A model generated the notes under the pieces. That model saw nothing but the letters and a program-made list of their open reading frames with translations. It had not been told where the DNA came from and searched no databases. Positions 38,428-49,969 of a DNA stretch of 64,000 nt are shown piece by piece (the stretch's first letter is position 1; each line of letters opens with the position of its first letter). The translations under genes and the position numbers were made by a program. This stretch comes from Tupaia tana (lineage: Eukaryota; Chordata; Mammalia; Scandentia; Tupaiidae), in assembly GCA_026018925.1 (NCBI GenBank), contig JAKSZU010000003.1, positions 186,031,505 through 186,095,504 on the forward strand, in the 5' to 3' direction.

Positions 38428-38800
38428 TTTGTTTTAATCGACAAATAATTGTATATATTTATGGAGTACAATGTGATATTGATACACGTATACCTTGTAG
38501 AATGATTAATTCAGGCTAATTAACGTTTTCTTCACCTCATAGACTTGGCATTACTTTGTGGTAAAAAAAATTCGTTTTTAAGCATTTTGCACTATATAAT
38601 ACATTATTATTAACTATTGTTATATACAGTACAATAAATGAAGAGAACTTACTCCTGTGTTACTGCAAGTTTGTACCCTTTTATTAACATTTCCCTTTCC
38701 TCTGCCAGCATCTGGTAACCACCATTCTACTCTCTACCTTATGAACTGGAAAAGATAGCATTTCTTTTCACTGTCAACCAAAATAAATGTATTATTAGTT
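38428..38800 (-). mobile_element. L1MA/L1MB-like 3' UTR fragment, antisense
   Basis: Plus strand reads ATTGTATATATTTATGGAGT, AATGTGATATTGATACACGT, GAATGATTAATTCAGGCTAA and CATTATTATTAACTATTGTT, the complement of a well-known eutherian L1 3' UTR. Confidence 0.75.
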
Positions 38801-38833
38801 AAAATGATTATTAGTTAAAATTGTTTCTTTTAG

Positions 38834-39080
38834 GGGCCAGCAGATAGAGTACTGGCTATGTTGCTGGACTCCCATATAAATGACCACAGTCTGAGTCCTG
38901 GACTCAGTGGCTTAAACTCATGCCGGGTACATGTGCGTACGTTCCTAAGATTCTGAGAGGAGAATGGAGAAGGGATTGTGGAGTGGCCAACCCCCTGGGG
39001 TGTGATTTCTCGCTTTCTGTCTCTGTCTCTTTCTGTCTTTCTGGCGAGTGCATGCACCAATAGCAAAAATCTCTCAAAAT
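38834..39080 (+). mobile_element. Type L SINE
   Basis: Plus copy (GGGGCCAGCAGATAGAGTAC), body complete, tail AATATATATCTTTTAAAAT. Confidence 0.88.
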
Positions 39081-40564
39081 ATATATCTTTTAAAATTTCA
39101 ATATTTTAACTGCATTCTTTATCATCTCATCAAGTACTGACATTTCAAAGCAGGGAATCTCTTTAGTAAAGTTAGCATGGTATTTTCAAGAGGCAAAAAA
39201 AAAAAGAACTATCTTTTTTCATTTCTATTTTCTCAAATGATTTTTGTTTTGCTTTTAAACACACTTCAATTTAAAAAAAGTATCATGTGAGAATAACTAA
39301 TCAAATAACAAATGATAAAAACAAATTAACACGGTATTTAATTTATTTTCAATGGCTCAGGAAAATACTTCATTTCTGAATTCTGTGACAAACCTTCTAT
39401 AAGGTTTATAGATTATACTCTTTCTATAAGGATTAGTAGATTATTCAAACCACTAACACTATATAATTGAAATAAGAAATTCTTCCTCAGTGTTAGTTGG
39501 CTAAAGGACATAGTTGGCAAGTTACTCAAGAATTATAAAAACTGGTCAATTTCAGAAATAAACAATTATTAGATTCTGATAGCTATTACTAACTATGGTC
39601 CAATTAGCAACAAAATCAGCTAATACTCCAGGGGCCATTGCACTAAACACTTCATGTACAATATATATACATGTCAATCATCATTGCACCCTAGGAAGTA
39701 GGCACATTAATTAACCTGACTTTATAGATAAGAAAAATGACTCAAAGAGATAAAGTATCCTTTTTAAACATTACCTGGCTAGAAAGTGGAAAAGTCACAA
39801 CTTAAATCCAGACAGACAGAACCAAAACTCTAACACAATATTTCTGGAAAATATTAGACACACATCACCTATGAGTACCAACAGCCCAAATCCCACTCAT
39901 TTCAAATTTTCCCAGCATTCTCTTCAGGTCCCATTTCCATCACTTTTACGTACACCTATAACTTGAAACACTAAGACACTGCAAAAAGGAAAAGATCAAA
40001 CTTAACAAATTTGGTTTCTATTTCAGTTATGAAAATTGCACATATGTAAGCATTCACACATATGTGCATACTCTGTGTCCTAGAGCTAACATACTGCTCT
40101 TAATTTTCATTTCACCACCAAATTATTCATTTGACCACCAGGGTCTCTCTATCCATAGAGACTAAAAATGGATGAGAATTCACTGGTTCAATAGTGTTGT
40201 TTCCTTTAAAAATGCACACACACACACACACACACACACGCACTAAATCCAGTGTTCAATTTTAAAAGGAAGTGATTGGATCTCACATGGCTGACTGCAC
40301 GTATGCATGATCTCTAGCAAAATGTTTTTTAAAAGGAGAAAGTGATTAATTTGTAATGTTCTACTTTACCTTTTCACCTAAATTTCCATTTATTTTCAAT
40401 TACATATAGAAATTAGAGAGTAACAAATAGCAGTGGCTAACACTGAGATTTTACTACATTACAGACACAGTGCTAGAGGCCTTAAAATGCATTGTGTCTA
40501 CTTTGAATTACTACTTCATTCTATGTAAGTCCTTTCTTTCCACCTGTGAGTTCCATTAAGGTTT
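39081..40564. other. Intronic sequence with MIR remnants and (CA)n
   Basis: 39630-39850 resembles MIR in reverse (TTTATAGATAAGAAAAATGA after AGGAAGTAGGCACATTAATT). (CA)n lies at 40212-40240, next to a scrap of SINE (ATTGGATCTCACATGGCTGA). Nothing else is recognised. Confidence 0.5.
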
Positions 40565-40582
40565 AAGAATTTTTACTTTTTT

Positions 40583-40844
40583 GGGACAAGCAGTTAGCGT
40601 AATGGCTATGTTGCTGGACTCCCACATAGTCGACCACGGTTCGAGTCCCGGACCCGGTGGCTTAAACTCACACCGGGCGCGTGTGCGTGCGTGCCAAGAT
40701 CCCGAGAAGAGAATGGAGGAGAAGGGATTGAGGCATGGCCATCCCCTCTGGGGGGTGATTTCTCGATTTCTATCTCTCTGTCTCTCTCTGTCTGTCTGGC
40801 GAGCGCACGCACCCTATGGCAAAAACCTCTCCAAAAAAAAAAAA
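40583..40844 (+). mobile_element. Type L SINE, first of a same-site trio
   Basis: Near-consensus plus copy (GGGACAAGCAGTTAGCGTAA). Preceded by AAGAATTTTTACTTTTTT (40565-40582) and followed by AAGAACTTTTACTTTT (40845-40860). Confidence 0.94.
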
Positions 40845-40860
40845 AAGAACTTTTACTTTT

Positions 40861-41103
40861 TTTGGGGGGGAGAGGTTTTTGCCATAGGGTGCGTGCACTG
40901 GCCAGAAAGACAGAGACAGAGAGACAGAAAGTGAAAAATCACCCCACAGGGGGCATGGCCACGCCACAATCTCTTTTCCTCTTGGGATCTTGGGCATGCA
41001 CGCACACGCGCCAGGCGTGAGTTTAAGTCACGGGGTCCAGGACTTGAACCAAGGTCGACTACATGGAAGCCCAGTGACATAGCCATTACACTAACTGTGG
41101 TTT
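40861..41103 (-). mobile_element. Type L SINE, second of a same-site trio
   Basis: Minus copy. Left flank is the AAGAACTTTTACTTTT above; right flank AAGAGTTTTTACTTTT at 41105-41120. Confidence 0.92.
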
Positions 41104-41120
41104 CAAGAGTTTTTACTTTT

Positions 41121-41380
41121 TTTTTTTGGAGAGGTTTTTGCTATAGAACGTGTGCGCTTGCCAGACAGACAGAGAGAGACAGAGAGACAGAAAGTGAGAA
41201 ATCACCCCCCAGGGGGGGATGGACACGCCGCAATCCCTTCTCCTCCATTCTCCTCTCGGGATCTTGGACATGCACGCACACGCGCCCAGTGTGAGTTTTA
41301 AGCCACTGGGTCCGGGACGCGAACCGCGGTCAACTACGTGGGAGTTCAGCGACATAGCCATTACGCTAACTGCTGGTCCC
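41121..41380 (-). mobile_element. Type L SINE, third of a same-site trio
   Basis: Near-consensus minus copy. Flanks AAGAGTTTTTACTTTT at 41105-41120 and 41381-41396 are identical, so this is probably the youngest of the three. Confidence 0.94.
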
Positions 41381-41540
41381 AAGAGTTTTTACTTTTGATT
41401 CCTAAGGACTCTTACCAAATGTTGGGTATAAATGGACTCAAGTCATAATTATTTCACGCTGAAATGAACTTATTATCAATACACCTTATATGCCTAATGA
41501 ATATCAAATGTTGTACTAACACCTTTAAGAGTTATTTTAT

Positions 41541-41636
41541 GGGGCCAGCAGGTGGCATGGTGGTTAAAGTGCTGGATTCGCACAAGGGTGATTATGGGAT
41601 TTGAGTCCTAGACCCAGAGGCTTGAAAGTCATGCCA

Positions 41637-41684
<48 letters not shown>

Positions 41685-42077
41685 TGTCCCAAATCCTGAG
41701 GCCATTCCCCCGGGGGGTGATTTATCATTTTCCTTTTCTTCTCTCTCTCTGTTGCTATCTAGCAAGTGCACACACCTTATGGCAAAAATTTAAAAAAAAA
41801 ATTTTTTTTTGAGAGGTTTTCGCTATACGGCGCATGCACTCGCCAGACAGACAGAGAGAGACATAGAGACAGAAAGCGAGAAATCACCCCCCAGGGGGGA
41901 TGGTCATGCCGCAATCCCTTCTCCTCCGTTCTCCTCTCAGGATCTTGGGCACGCACGCACACGCGCCCAGTGTGAGTTTTAAGCCACCGGGTCCGGGACG
42001 CGAACAGCGGTCGACTATGTTGGAGTCCAGTGACATAGCCATTACGCTAACTGCTGGTTCCAAAAAAAAATTTTTTT
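41541..42077 (+). mobile_element. Old type L SINE with (GT)n, carrying a nested SINE
   Basis: The plus copy begins GGGGCCAGCAGGTGGCATGG after AAGAGTTATTTTAT (41527-41540). The body contains (GT)n at 41639-41687. The tail holds the nested element 41803-42061. Confidence 0.85.
41803..42061 (-). mobile_element. Type L SINE nested in an A tail
   Basis: Near-consensus minus copy flanked by AAAAAAAAATTTTTTT-like repeats on both sides. Confidence 0.9.
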
Positions 42078-42092
42078 AAGTGATTTTATTTT

Positions 42093-42345
42093 GGAGTCAG
42101 CCCTATAGCATAGTGGTTAAGGAAGCCAGATCCCACACAGTTGACCACAGTTGGAATCCCAGTTCTGGTGGCTTGAGAGAGATATCTGGATGCATATACA
42201 GAAATGGAGGAGGAATGCATCCATGTAGAAATGGAGAAAGAATTGCATCCACACCACAACCCATTGGAGTGCTTACTAACTCTCTCTCTCCTTCTCTGGT
42301 GAATGTGCATGCCCTCTGCCAGTTAAAAATCTGGGGCGGGGAGAG
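42093..42345 (+). mobile_element. tRNA SINE, CAGCCCTATAGCATAGTGG subfamily
   Basis: Head GGAGTCAGCCCTATAGCATA. Left flank AAGTGATTTTATTTT (42078-42092), right flank GAGTTACTTTATTTT (about 42343-42357), the same target as the preceding SINE. Confidence 0.8.
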
Positions 42346-42440
42346 TTACTTTATTTTGGAAATGAACCCATAATGGTAGGAAACATCCTAAATGGTAACA
42401 ATAAGAAAAGTTAGATTCATTGTTAAGGGTAAGAAAATGA

Positions 42441-42665
42441 GTTGGTCTCACAGTGCAGCAATTAAGCAATACACAGAGAAAATCAAGTCCCATACGGCCA
42501 ACCAGGGTTTGAGTTCCAACTCCAACAACCTGAAAAACACACCAGGTGTTTGCTCCCTGGTCAGGATCCTAAAAACGGATTGCACTGTGACCACAGGCCC
42601 CACTGGATCATGATTTGTCTCTCCCTCTCTCCTACGTGTGCCTGTGCCCTCTAATAATAAAAAGG
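42441..42665 (+). mobile_element. Old tRNA SINE
   Basis: Head GTTGGTCTCACAGTGCAGCA, degenerate body, end GCCCTCTAATAATAAAAAGG, followed by a purine (AG/GAAA) tract to about 42720. Confidence 0.65.
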
Positions 42666-43194
42666 AAGAAAGAGAGAGAGAAGAGAGAAAAAAGAGAGAA
42701 GGGAAGAGAAAAGAAATAAAAGCAAGTCATTTGCCTATGATTCTAAAGCTAATAAAAGTGGAGCCAAAATGATAAACCAAGCTGAGTTCAATAGCCATAA
42801 TTGCATTCAAAGAATTTATATTTTTAGCAATACTTAAAACAGAAGTAATGAGTTGTATGAATGTAACAGATACTCAAAAGTCAGTGTCTTAGTAATATTG
42901 ACTAAATATTCTCATTAGAAACTAATTTAGATAGTTGTATTATATTCCTTTGAATTACAAGTTTAGAATGAAAGTCCGTTACTTTAAGTGTAAAGCAGTA
43001 TTATGACAACAAGCATGCCAGATGTACATATTTGTACAACAAAAATACACAGTGTACATGCAAATTTAAAATCAAGTATTGACACTGAACAGCTTACATT
43101 CTCTTAGTAAGTCATAACTGTCATTGTATTTTCAAGGAGAAAAAAAGAATTGTTTCTAAACTATCATTTCAGAACACTTTAAAGCAGTATCCAC

Positions 43195-43330
43195 TTAGAA
43201 CGCTTAAGCAAATGATCTATTCTCACAAATTAAGTAAATACAAATAGCAAACAAATATATTAGAAAATATTCAACTTTACTACTGATGAAAGAAATGGAA
43301 AACAAAGTAAAATTGTGATACTAAATATAT
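43195..43330 (+). repeat. Ancient L1 fragment
   Basis: Reads as a diverged L1 segment (AAGCAAATGATCTATTCTCA ... AAATATTCAACTTTACTACT ... AAATGGAAAACAAAGTAAAA). Confidence 0.5.
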
Positions 43331-43339
43331 GATACTGAA

Positions 43340-43545
43340 GTCAAATAGTAGCACAGCAGCAAAACACAATGGTCTGCAAGACTGAATCACATGGGAAGGT
43401 TACAGGTTCAAGTAGAGACCTCCCCTCAGTACTCCAGGCATGTGTATGCCCATGACCTGGGGTTGGCTGAGGCTGGATTGCAAAGTCAAGACCCTGTTAA
43501 GGATGCTGTTTCTCGCTCACTAGCTCATAAAAGAAATAAACTTCC
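43340..43545 (+). mobile_element. Second SINE lineage, copy 2
   Basis: Shares with 21645-21860 the blocks TGCCCATGACCTGGGGTTGG and GTCAAGACCCTGTTAAGGA, and ends CTCATAAAAGAAATAAA. The head is strongly diverged. Confidence 0.55.
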
Positions 43546-43632
43546 ACCAAATTTTTTATAAATATAATGCACCTTAGTACAGTACTTGATTTGTAGTAAG
43601 CACAAATATTAGCAGTAAAAGTAATGTCTGTC

Positions 43633-43874
43633 AGGACCAGGAGTTGGAGTAATGACTATGTCTCTGCACTCCTATGTAGACAACCACGGTTCGTGTCCCA
43701 GACCTGGTGGCTTAAACTCATGCCGGACACGTGTGTGTGTGTGTGTGTGTGTGTGTGCCCAAAATCCTGAGAGAATAGAGGACAAAGGACTGCAGCTCGG
43801 CCATCCCCGAAGGGGGATGATTTGTCGCCTCACCTTCTGTCTTTCTGGTGAGTGCACACGCCCTATAGCTAAAA

Positions 43875-43910
<36 letters not shown>
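43633..43910 (+). mobile_element. Type L SINE with (GT)n stem and long A tail
   Basis: Plus copy (AGGACCAGGAGTTGGAGTAA). The GC stem segment became (GT)n (43731-43757). The A tail is about 35 bp. Flanked by AAAGTAATGTCTGTC / AAATGTAATGTCTTTG. Confidence 0.9.
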
Positions 43911-43915
<5 letters not shown>

Positions 43916-43964
43916 TAATGTCTTTGTCCAAATTAGCAACAGTTTAAAAAGTATATAATATCCA

Positions 43965-44532
43965 GGACCAGCAGATGGCGTAATGGCTACATTGCTGGAC
44001 TCCCATGTAGTTGACTGCAGTTCGAGTCCTGGACCCAGTGGCTTAAACTCACACAAAGCACACGTGCATATGTGCCCAAGATTCCAGGAGGAGAATGGAG
44101 GAGAAGGGATTGTGGTGTGGCCAGTCCCCCTGGTGGGGGAGTGATTTCTCGCTTTCTGTCTCTGTCTTTCTCTGTCTTTTTTTTTTGGAAAGGCTTTTCG
44201 CTATAGGGCGCGTGCACTCACCGGACAGACAGAGACAGACAGAGAGACAGAAAGCAAGAAATCACCCCCCGGGGGGATGGTCACGCCGCAATCCCTTCTC
44301 CTCCATTCTCCTCTCGGGATCTTGGGCACGCACGCACGCACACGTGCCCGGCGTGAGTTTTAAGCCACCGGGTCCGGGACACGAACCGCGGTCGACTACA
44401 TGGGAGTCCAGCGACATAGCCATTACGCTAACTGCTGGTTTCCATGTCTTTCTCTGTCTTTCTGGTGAGCGCACATGTCCTATAGCAAAAACAAACAAAC
44501 AAACAAAAAACACCTCTCCAAAAAAAAAATTA
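43965..44532 (+). mobile_element. Type L SINE split by a nested copy
   Basis: Outer plus element (AGGACCAGCAGATGGCGTAA), parts 43965-44177 and 44446-44532, flanked by ATATAATATCCA. The break lies in its own TGTCTTTCTCTGTCTTT segment. Confidence 0.9.
44180..44445 (-). mobile_element. Type L SINE nested in a SINE
   Basis: Near-consensus minus copy with duplication TGTCTTTCTCTGTCTTT at about 44165-44181 and 44446-44462. The inner and outer elements are in opposite orientation. Confidence 0.93.
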
Positions 44533-44813
44533 CATATAATATCCAATTTGGGCAAGGACCTAAGGTCATTTGGAAAAACTAACTAGCAATATGTAACAGA
44601 AAACATTACAAATTTCATATTATTTGACCCAATAATTCGATATATGAATAGCATTAGTAAAATAATCCTACATAGGGAAAAAGATAGATTCTCCCACTCC
44701 TCTCCCACTTTATTCATTCTCCCTCCCTCCTCACTCCGCAGATACATACACAGAGATTTCTTCCAAAAAATACTAGATAGTGGAAAACTATAAATAGCTA
44801 TATATCCTATAAT

Positions 44814-44857
44814 GTTAGGTCATCGGGAAAGTCATGACATATTTTTCTATGACCCAA
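44814..44857. mobile_element. Mariner-type MITE, partial third copy
   Basis: TTAGGTCATCGGGAAAGTCA and the following ATTTTTCTATGACCCAA match one arm and the loop of the element at 23420. The other arm is deleted. Confidence 0.7.
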
Positions 44858-44922
44858 TTTTAAAAATAGCAAATTAAAGCATAAATATTTAATATTTAGT
44901 AGCAATTAAAAATAACTTTCTC

Positions 44923-45178
44923 AGGACCAGCAGTTGGCATAATAGCTATGTTGCTGGACTCCCACGTAGTCAACAGCGGTTCAAGTCCTGGACCTGGTGG
45001 CTTAAACTCACTCTGGGCGCATGTGTGTGCATGCCCAAGATCCCAAGAGGAAAATGGAGAAGAGATTGTGGTGTGGCCATCCACCCTGGAGGGTGATTTC
45101 TCGCTTTTTGTCTCTCTGTCTCTGTCTGTGTTTCTGGCGAGCGCACACGCCCCATAGCAAAATCTTCTCCAAAAAAAA
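44923..45178 (+). mobile_element. Type L SINE, cluster member 1
   Basis: Plus copy (AGGACCAGCAGTTGGCATAA) preceded by AATAACTTTCTC. Confidence 0.92.
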
Positions 45179-45192
45179 CAACAACCTTTCTC

Positions 45193-45469
45193 GGGACCAG
45201 CAGATAGCATGACGGTTATATTGGTGGATTCACACATAGTAAACTATAGTTCGAGTCCCGGATCTGGCGGCTTAAAACTCATACCAGGGGCATCTGCATG
45301 TGTGACCAAGATCCCAAGAGCAGAATGGAGGAGAAGGGATTGCAGTGTGGACAAATCCCCATGGGGTTATGAATCACTTTTTGTCTCTCTGCCTCTTTCT
45401 GTCTCTTCGGTGAGCATATGCGCCCTATAGCAAAAAAATCTCTCTTAAAAAAAAATAAAATAAAGTATA
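45193..45469 (+). mobile_element. Type L SINE, cluster member 2
   Basis: Plus copy (GGGACCAGCAGATAGCATGA) preceded by AACAACCTTTCTC. Confidence 0.92.
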
Positions 45470-45481
45470 AAACAACCTTTT

Positions 45482-45616
45482 GGGGGCCAGCAAGTGGCAT
45501 GGTTGTTAGTGTGCTGGACTCCAACATGGCTGACCACATCTGAGTCCAGGACTGGGTGGATTATGATCACTCTGTCTGTCTCTCTGGTCAAATTGAATTA
45601 CACTAAAAATTTTTTC
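45482..45616 (+). mobile_element. Type S SINE, cluster member 3
   Basis: Plus short-type copy (GGGGGCCAGCAAGTGGCATG) preceded by AAACAACCTTTT. Confidence 0.85.
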
Positions 45617-45630
45617 AAAATAATTTTCTC

Positions 45631-45888
45631 AGGGACCAGGTGGTGACATGTTGGTTACAACAGCTGGATCCCATATGGCCAACGGTGCAGTTCAAGTCCC
45701 AAACCTAGCAGCTTGAAAAATACAGTGGGTACATGTGCACACATGCCCAAAATCTTGACAGGAAAATAGATGAGTCATTGTTGTGGGGTGGGTTTCCTCT
45801 CTGGAGGGGTGATTTCTCACTTTCTCCTTTTCTCTGTCTTTTGGCAAACACAAATTCCCTATAGCAAAAAAAAAAAAATCTAAAAAAA
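45631..45888 (+). mobile_element. Old type L SINE, cluster member 4
   Basis: Plus copy (AGGGACCAGGTGGTGACATG) preceded by AAATAATTTTCTC and followed by AAATCTTTCTTT. Confidence 0.82.
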
Positions 45889-45899
45889 AATCTTTCTTT

Positions 45900-47050
45900 A
45901 AAACTATGAAGTAAATAATTTATAAAGACTAATGAAAAGGTAAAAAATATACAAAATAGCTAATGGTGGTTTACATTACTGTCTTGTTAACTTTTTCTTT
46001 GTTGGCCTAATTTCCAGGTTTTATTTCATGTTTTTATTTTTATATTTTAAAATTAAACAATAAGCTCAATGGGGAAAAGGCTGTGCTAAATTATTTTTAG
46101 CTACATTTCCATTTCACAAATAATATTTAAAAAGTCACGGACTTACCAAAAAGCTCAAGTCAAAAACACAAGCCAGTTCTTGTATTCTTATTCTCAATAC
46201 AACCTATTCTGTTTTAAAACTTTTCTGTAACATCACGGTTTATTGGTGAATAGAGAAATGACTTTAGTATAATATAAAAATCACATTGGTTTGCACATAA
46301 TTTTTCCCAGCTTATGTTTTTGCACTGCTAAGTAACAACAGCTGAACCCAAAATAGGCTAACACAGTGGAAAGCACCAAGCTGCTGAAAATACAGTATTG
46401 CACACAATTCTCATTCAACTCGTGTTCTTCCTCTTGGCAGAGCTTGGCCACATGCTTTTTCTTGGAAGCGCTAAATGAGGTCTTCTCTCCAAATCTTTAT
46501 GCATTTCACTCCTGCCTCCATAACCCTTCTTTGCACATTCCTTTTAAAATCCTAATTGACAGAAATTTCTCTTTGTGACAATCTAATATGTTCTAAATTT
46601 CTCTAGTATTCTCATTAAGCTTTATTTTTATTAATGGTCTTGTAATAAAGCTGCATATTTGAGTGAGCTGACCTATTATCTGTGCACGATCTTAGTGTTT
46701 TCAACAATATATAATGTGTTAATATTACTACCAAAAAAAAGGCTGTATATTTTACAACAAAATCAAGGAATCTTTGCATTTTATTTGGAAAATTCTAGCT
46801 TTATGAGATACTATATTGCAAAATGAACAGAAACCATTTGCTAGGAGCGTACTAATATGTATGTCAGTTTGCTCCACAAAGCAAAATGTATAAAGAAAAG
46901 AAAACCTGGGCTAGTGTTTATTAATCTTCTATTGATCTTATTTTCAAAATATTTCCACAAACCACAAAAAACTGTTATACATAATAAATATCACTCCAAA
47001 TGAAAAGTTAAAGCTAGGAGAATATGATGCAAGATTTGAAAAAATACACT
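45900..47050. other. Intronic sequence without recognised features
   Basis: AT-rich. A pyrimidine-richer stretch at 46370-46600 stands out, but I recognise no exon, retrocopy or repeat in it. Confidence 0.45.
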
Positions 47051-47052
47051 CC

Positions 47053-47298
47053 AGTTTTGTTTTGAGTTCGCTACAGGGCACATGCACACTCACCAGAGAG
47101 GTGGGAAATGGAGGCGGGTCATGAGAATGCATCCCCCAGGGGAGACAGCCAAATTGCAATTCTTTCTCCTCTGGGGATTTTGGGCATGCACATACAAGTG
47201 CCTAGCATATTCTCCAAGCCACTAAGCCCAGGACTTAAATTGTACAGTCGGCCACGCAGGATCCAGCTACCTTAACCACCATACCACTGGGTGGCCCT
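47053..47298 (-). mobile_element. Old type L SINE
   Basis: Minus copy (AGTTCGCTACAGGGCACATG ... CACCATACCACTGGGTGGCC). Confidence 0.8.
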
Positions 47299-47341
47299 AA
47301 ACCGATAATTTAGGAGTATAACTAGCTTAATGGAAGTAACT

Positions 47342-47592
47342 ATTTTTTTTTTTTAATTTGCTATGGGGCACATGCCAAAGAGAGAGAAAGAGAGAAAGAG
47401 AAACTGAGAAAACACTCCCTGGGGAGATGGACACACTGCTATCGCTTCTTCTCCATGCTCCTCTCAAGATTTTGGGCATGCAAGCACAAGCACCTGGAGT
47501 GTTTTTGAAGCCAAGGGGTCTGGGACTTGAACCATGCAGTCAGTCATGTGGGATCCAGCTGCCTTAACCACCATGACACCGGGCTGGCCTCA
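47342..47592 (-). mobile_element. Type L SINE
   Basis: Minus copy (TTTAATTTGCTATGGGGCAC ... CACCATGACACCGGGCTGGC). Confidence 0.83.
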
Positions 47593-47686
47593 ATCAAATT
47601 ACGAAAGCCTAAATGCTACCTACTAAAAAAGTTGATAAATGTACTAGACAATTTAGCAAAGTACACATTTAAGACTCCAAATCTTC

Positions 47687-47935
47687 AGGATCAACAGATG
47701 GTGTAATGGTTACATTGCTGGACTCCCACATGGTCCACCAGGGTTGGAGTCCCAGAGTCAGCGACTTAAAACACACCAGGCATGTAGGCATGCCCAAGAT
47801 CTCAAGAGGAGAATAGGAGAGAAGGGATTGCAACATGCCCATTCCCCCAAGGGGTGATTTCTCACTTTCTATCTCTCTTTCTCTGTTTTTCCAGCAAGTA
47901 CACACCCCCTATAGCAAAAATCTCTTATTAAAAAA
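47687..47935 (+). mobile_element. Type L SINE
   Basis: Plus copy (AGGATCAACAGATGGTGTAA) with perfect 16-bp duplication AAGACTCCAAATCTTC at 47671-47686 and 47936-47951. Confidence 0.93.
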
Positions 47936-47951
47936 AAGACTCCAAATCTTC

Positions 47952-48797
47952 TATATTTCTGGAAGATACCATTTCTTCTCATAAGAATTTTAAAAAGGGA
48001 GAGTCCAAATAACCCAATACAATCACTCTGGAACCCTGTCTACATTGTATTAACTGCTATACCACGAACTTGAGAAAGGTGCTTGGGATTAAAATGTACC
48101 ATTTTTTTTCCCTACAACTATGCAACTCACACATCTCCCAAGGAGTATGACAGAGTTCTGTACATCTGCATATTATGTTCAACATTATAGTGATTTTCTG
48201 CTCCAGGACAAGAAAAATAAAATTACACACTGGAATTCTTTGATCATTTCCCAAAGAATCAGAGGACAGTATTTTTGCTAAGTCGTTATTAACATTGGTT
48301 TGAGAAGAATGCTTAACAAACACTAAATAAGAGAGGAGAAATAAAGCCAGAGAATTTTCTGTATTATCTAAAACATTACATGCTGCATTACAGAGAATTA
48401 GATAACTAAGAAAACTACTAAAAATAAAACTTTTGCTTTTGTTTTTAAAGGTAAAGTGTGCTAGGTTTTTTTTCTTTTTTCAGACTTATTTTACTTTTTT
48501 AAGAATTAATTTACTCAGAATCACACTCTAATGCAGGTCACACTCCAACTCTGATGGAAGGTACTTTTTATATTTAATTGCAGTAGGGACTCATTCCCAG
48601 GCAAAGCAATAGTCATTACTTCATGGAACCAGTAAATGGATTGTTAATAAAATGAAGACTGGCAATAAAGCTGTCCATTCAATTCCAAATACTGGTTATA
48701 AGGTAGAGCCACTGATATTCTTTTATGTTTAGAAATTCTTCCTGTTATTACTGAAGAAAGTGTTTTTAACCATGCTAATAAACCTTTTGGAGATAAA
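47952..48797. other. Intronic sequence without recognised features
   Basis: No gene, RNA or nameable repeat seen in this AT-rich stretch. Confidence 0.45.
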
Positions 48798-48813
48798 AAG
48801 AAATTATTTAACT

Positions 48814-48861
<48 letters not shown>

Positions 48862-48995
48862 ATCTGATCAGAGAGGGACAGAGCACATAAAAGGGAGAGA
48901 AAAAGTGAGCAAGGAAGCTGCCAGGTCCAGGACTCGAACTGCAGTCAGTCATGTGAGTCCAGCATCCTTAACCACTACGTGACCTGCCTATCCCC
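48798..48995 (-). mobile_element. Type S SINE with expanded (TTTA)n tail
   Basis: Minus short type. The AAATAAATAAA tail is expanded to about 12 units (48812-48862). The rest is TCTGATCAGAGAGGGACAGA to the head complement near 48985. Confidence 0.88.
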
Positions 48996-49384
48996 CAAAA
49001 ACTTTTGTTTTAACCATAGGAATTTTTTAGCCACACTTATTTTCCCATCATTTTAATTGACTGTATTATAAACTGAGTAAACAAGAGTTTTCCCTTTATA
49101 ATTTTCCCACACGTGAAGAACCCAAAACAGTATCTTGGCTTCTGTGTTTACTCAAACTTCAGAATACATCCTGGAACTTGTTTTTTCCTCTCACCAAATT
49201 TACTGACATTAATTCTACCTTATCAATATATAATTTCTTATACTCTTAGGGGGCATTCATTTATGCTTAGGGCTATACAAACTATACTGTTATGGATATC
49301 CCTGCTCATGTCACCAGGAACACAAGTATCAAGAATTTTTCTCAGGTATACATCTAAATAGAATATATGTAAGTAGAATTATTA

Positions 49385-49645
49385 TGGGCTGGAACTATCA
49401 TTGCAGCAGTTAGGCGGTGTGCAAAGGAAGCAGGATCCCACATGGTCAACCAGGGTTCACATTCCAGCCCCAGTGGCTTAAAAAACACACCAGTCTCTTG
49501 CGTACGTGTGCCCAGGATCCTAACAGGATGAAGAATTGAAGGAAAAATTATTGTGGTGTGACCATGCCCCCAGGCAAGAGGAGTGGGACACTGTCCTGTC
49601 TCTTTCTCTCTCCTGTGCCCTCTAGCATTAAACCAACAAAAAAAG
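49385..49645 (+). mobile_element. Old tRNA SINE of a distinct subfamily
   Basis: Plus copy (GGGCTGGAACTATCATTGCA) with the GTTAGGCGGTGTGCAAAGGA head variant. It interrupts the antisense L1. Confidence 0.7.
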
Positions 49646-49969
49646 TAGATTAGGTCACAGAGTATTCTTCTCTTCAACTGTAACTAATAATGACAAATTG
49701 CTTTCCAAAACCAGTTGAACCAATTTACACCAACCAGAGAAAAAAAAAAAAAAAAAAAAAAAAAGAAAAGAAAAAAAAATATATGCAAACATATAGACAT
49801 GTTCTGGAGCTCAGTAATGGATTTAAATATTTTTTCATTCATACATTAATATACATATTAGTTAGTTTGGTCTGGCCAGTTAGGTTTCCTCTTTTATAAA
49901 GTATCTATTCAAGTCTTACGCCTATTTTCTTTTTTTCTTTATCAACAGCCTCTAAGACTAGAACCTTTT

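Noticed and set aside
46366-46620. Possible unannotated exon or retrocopy in the upstream intron
   Set aside because: Open frame of 70 codons and pyrimidine-rich composition only. No recognisable protein, poly-A tail or duplication.
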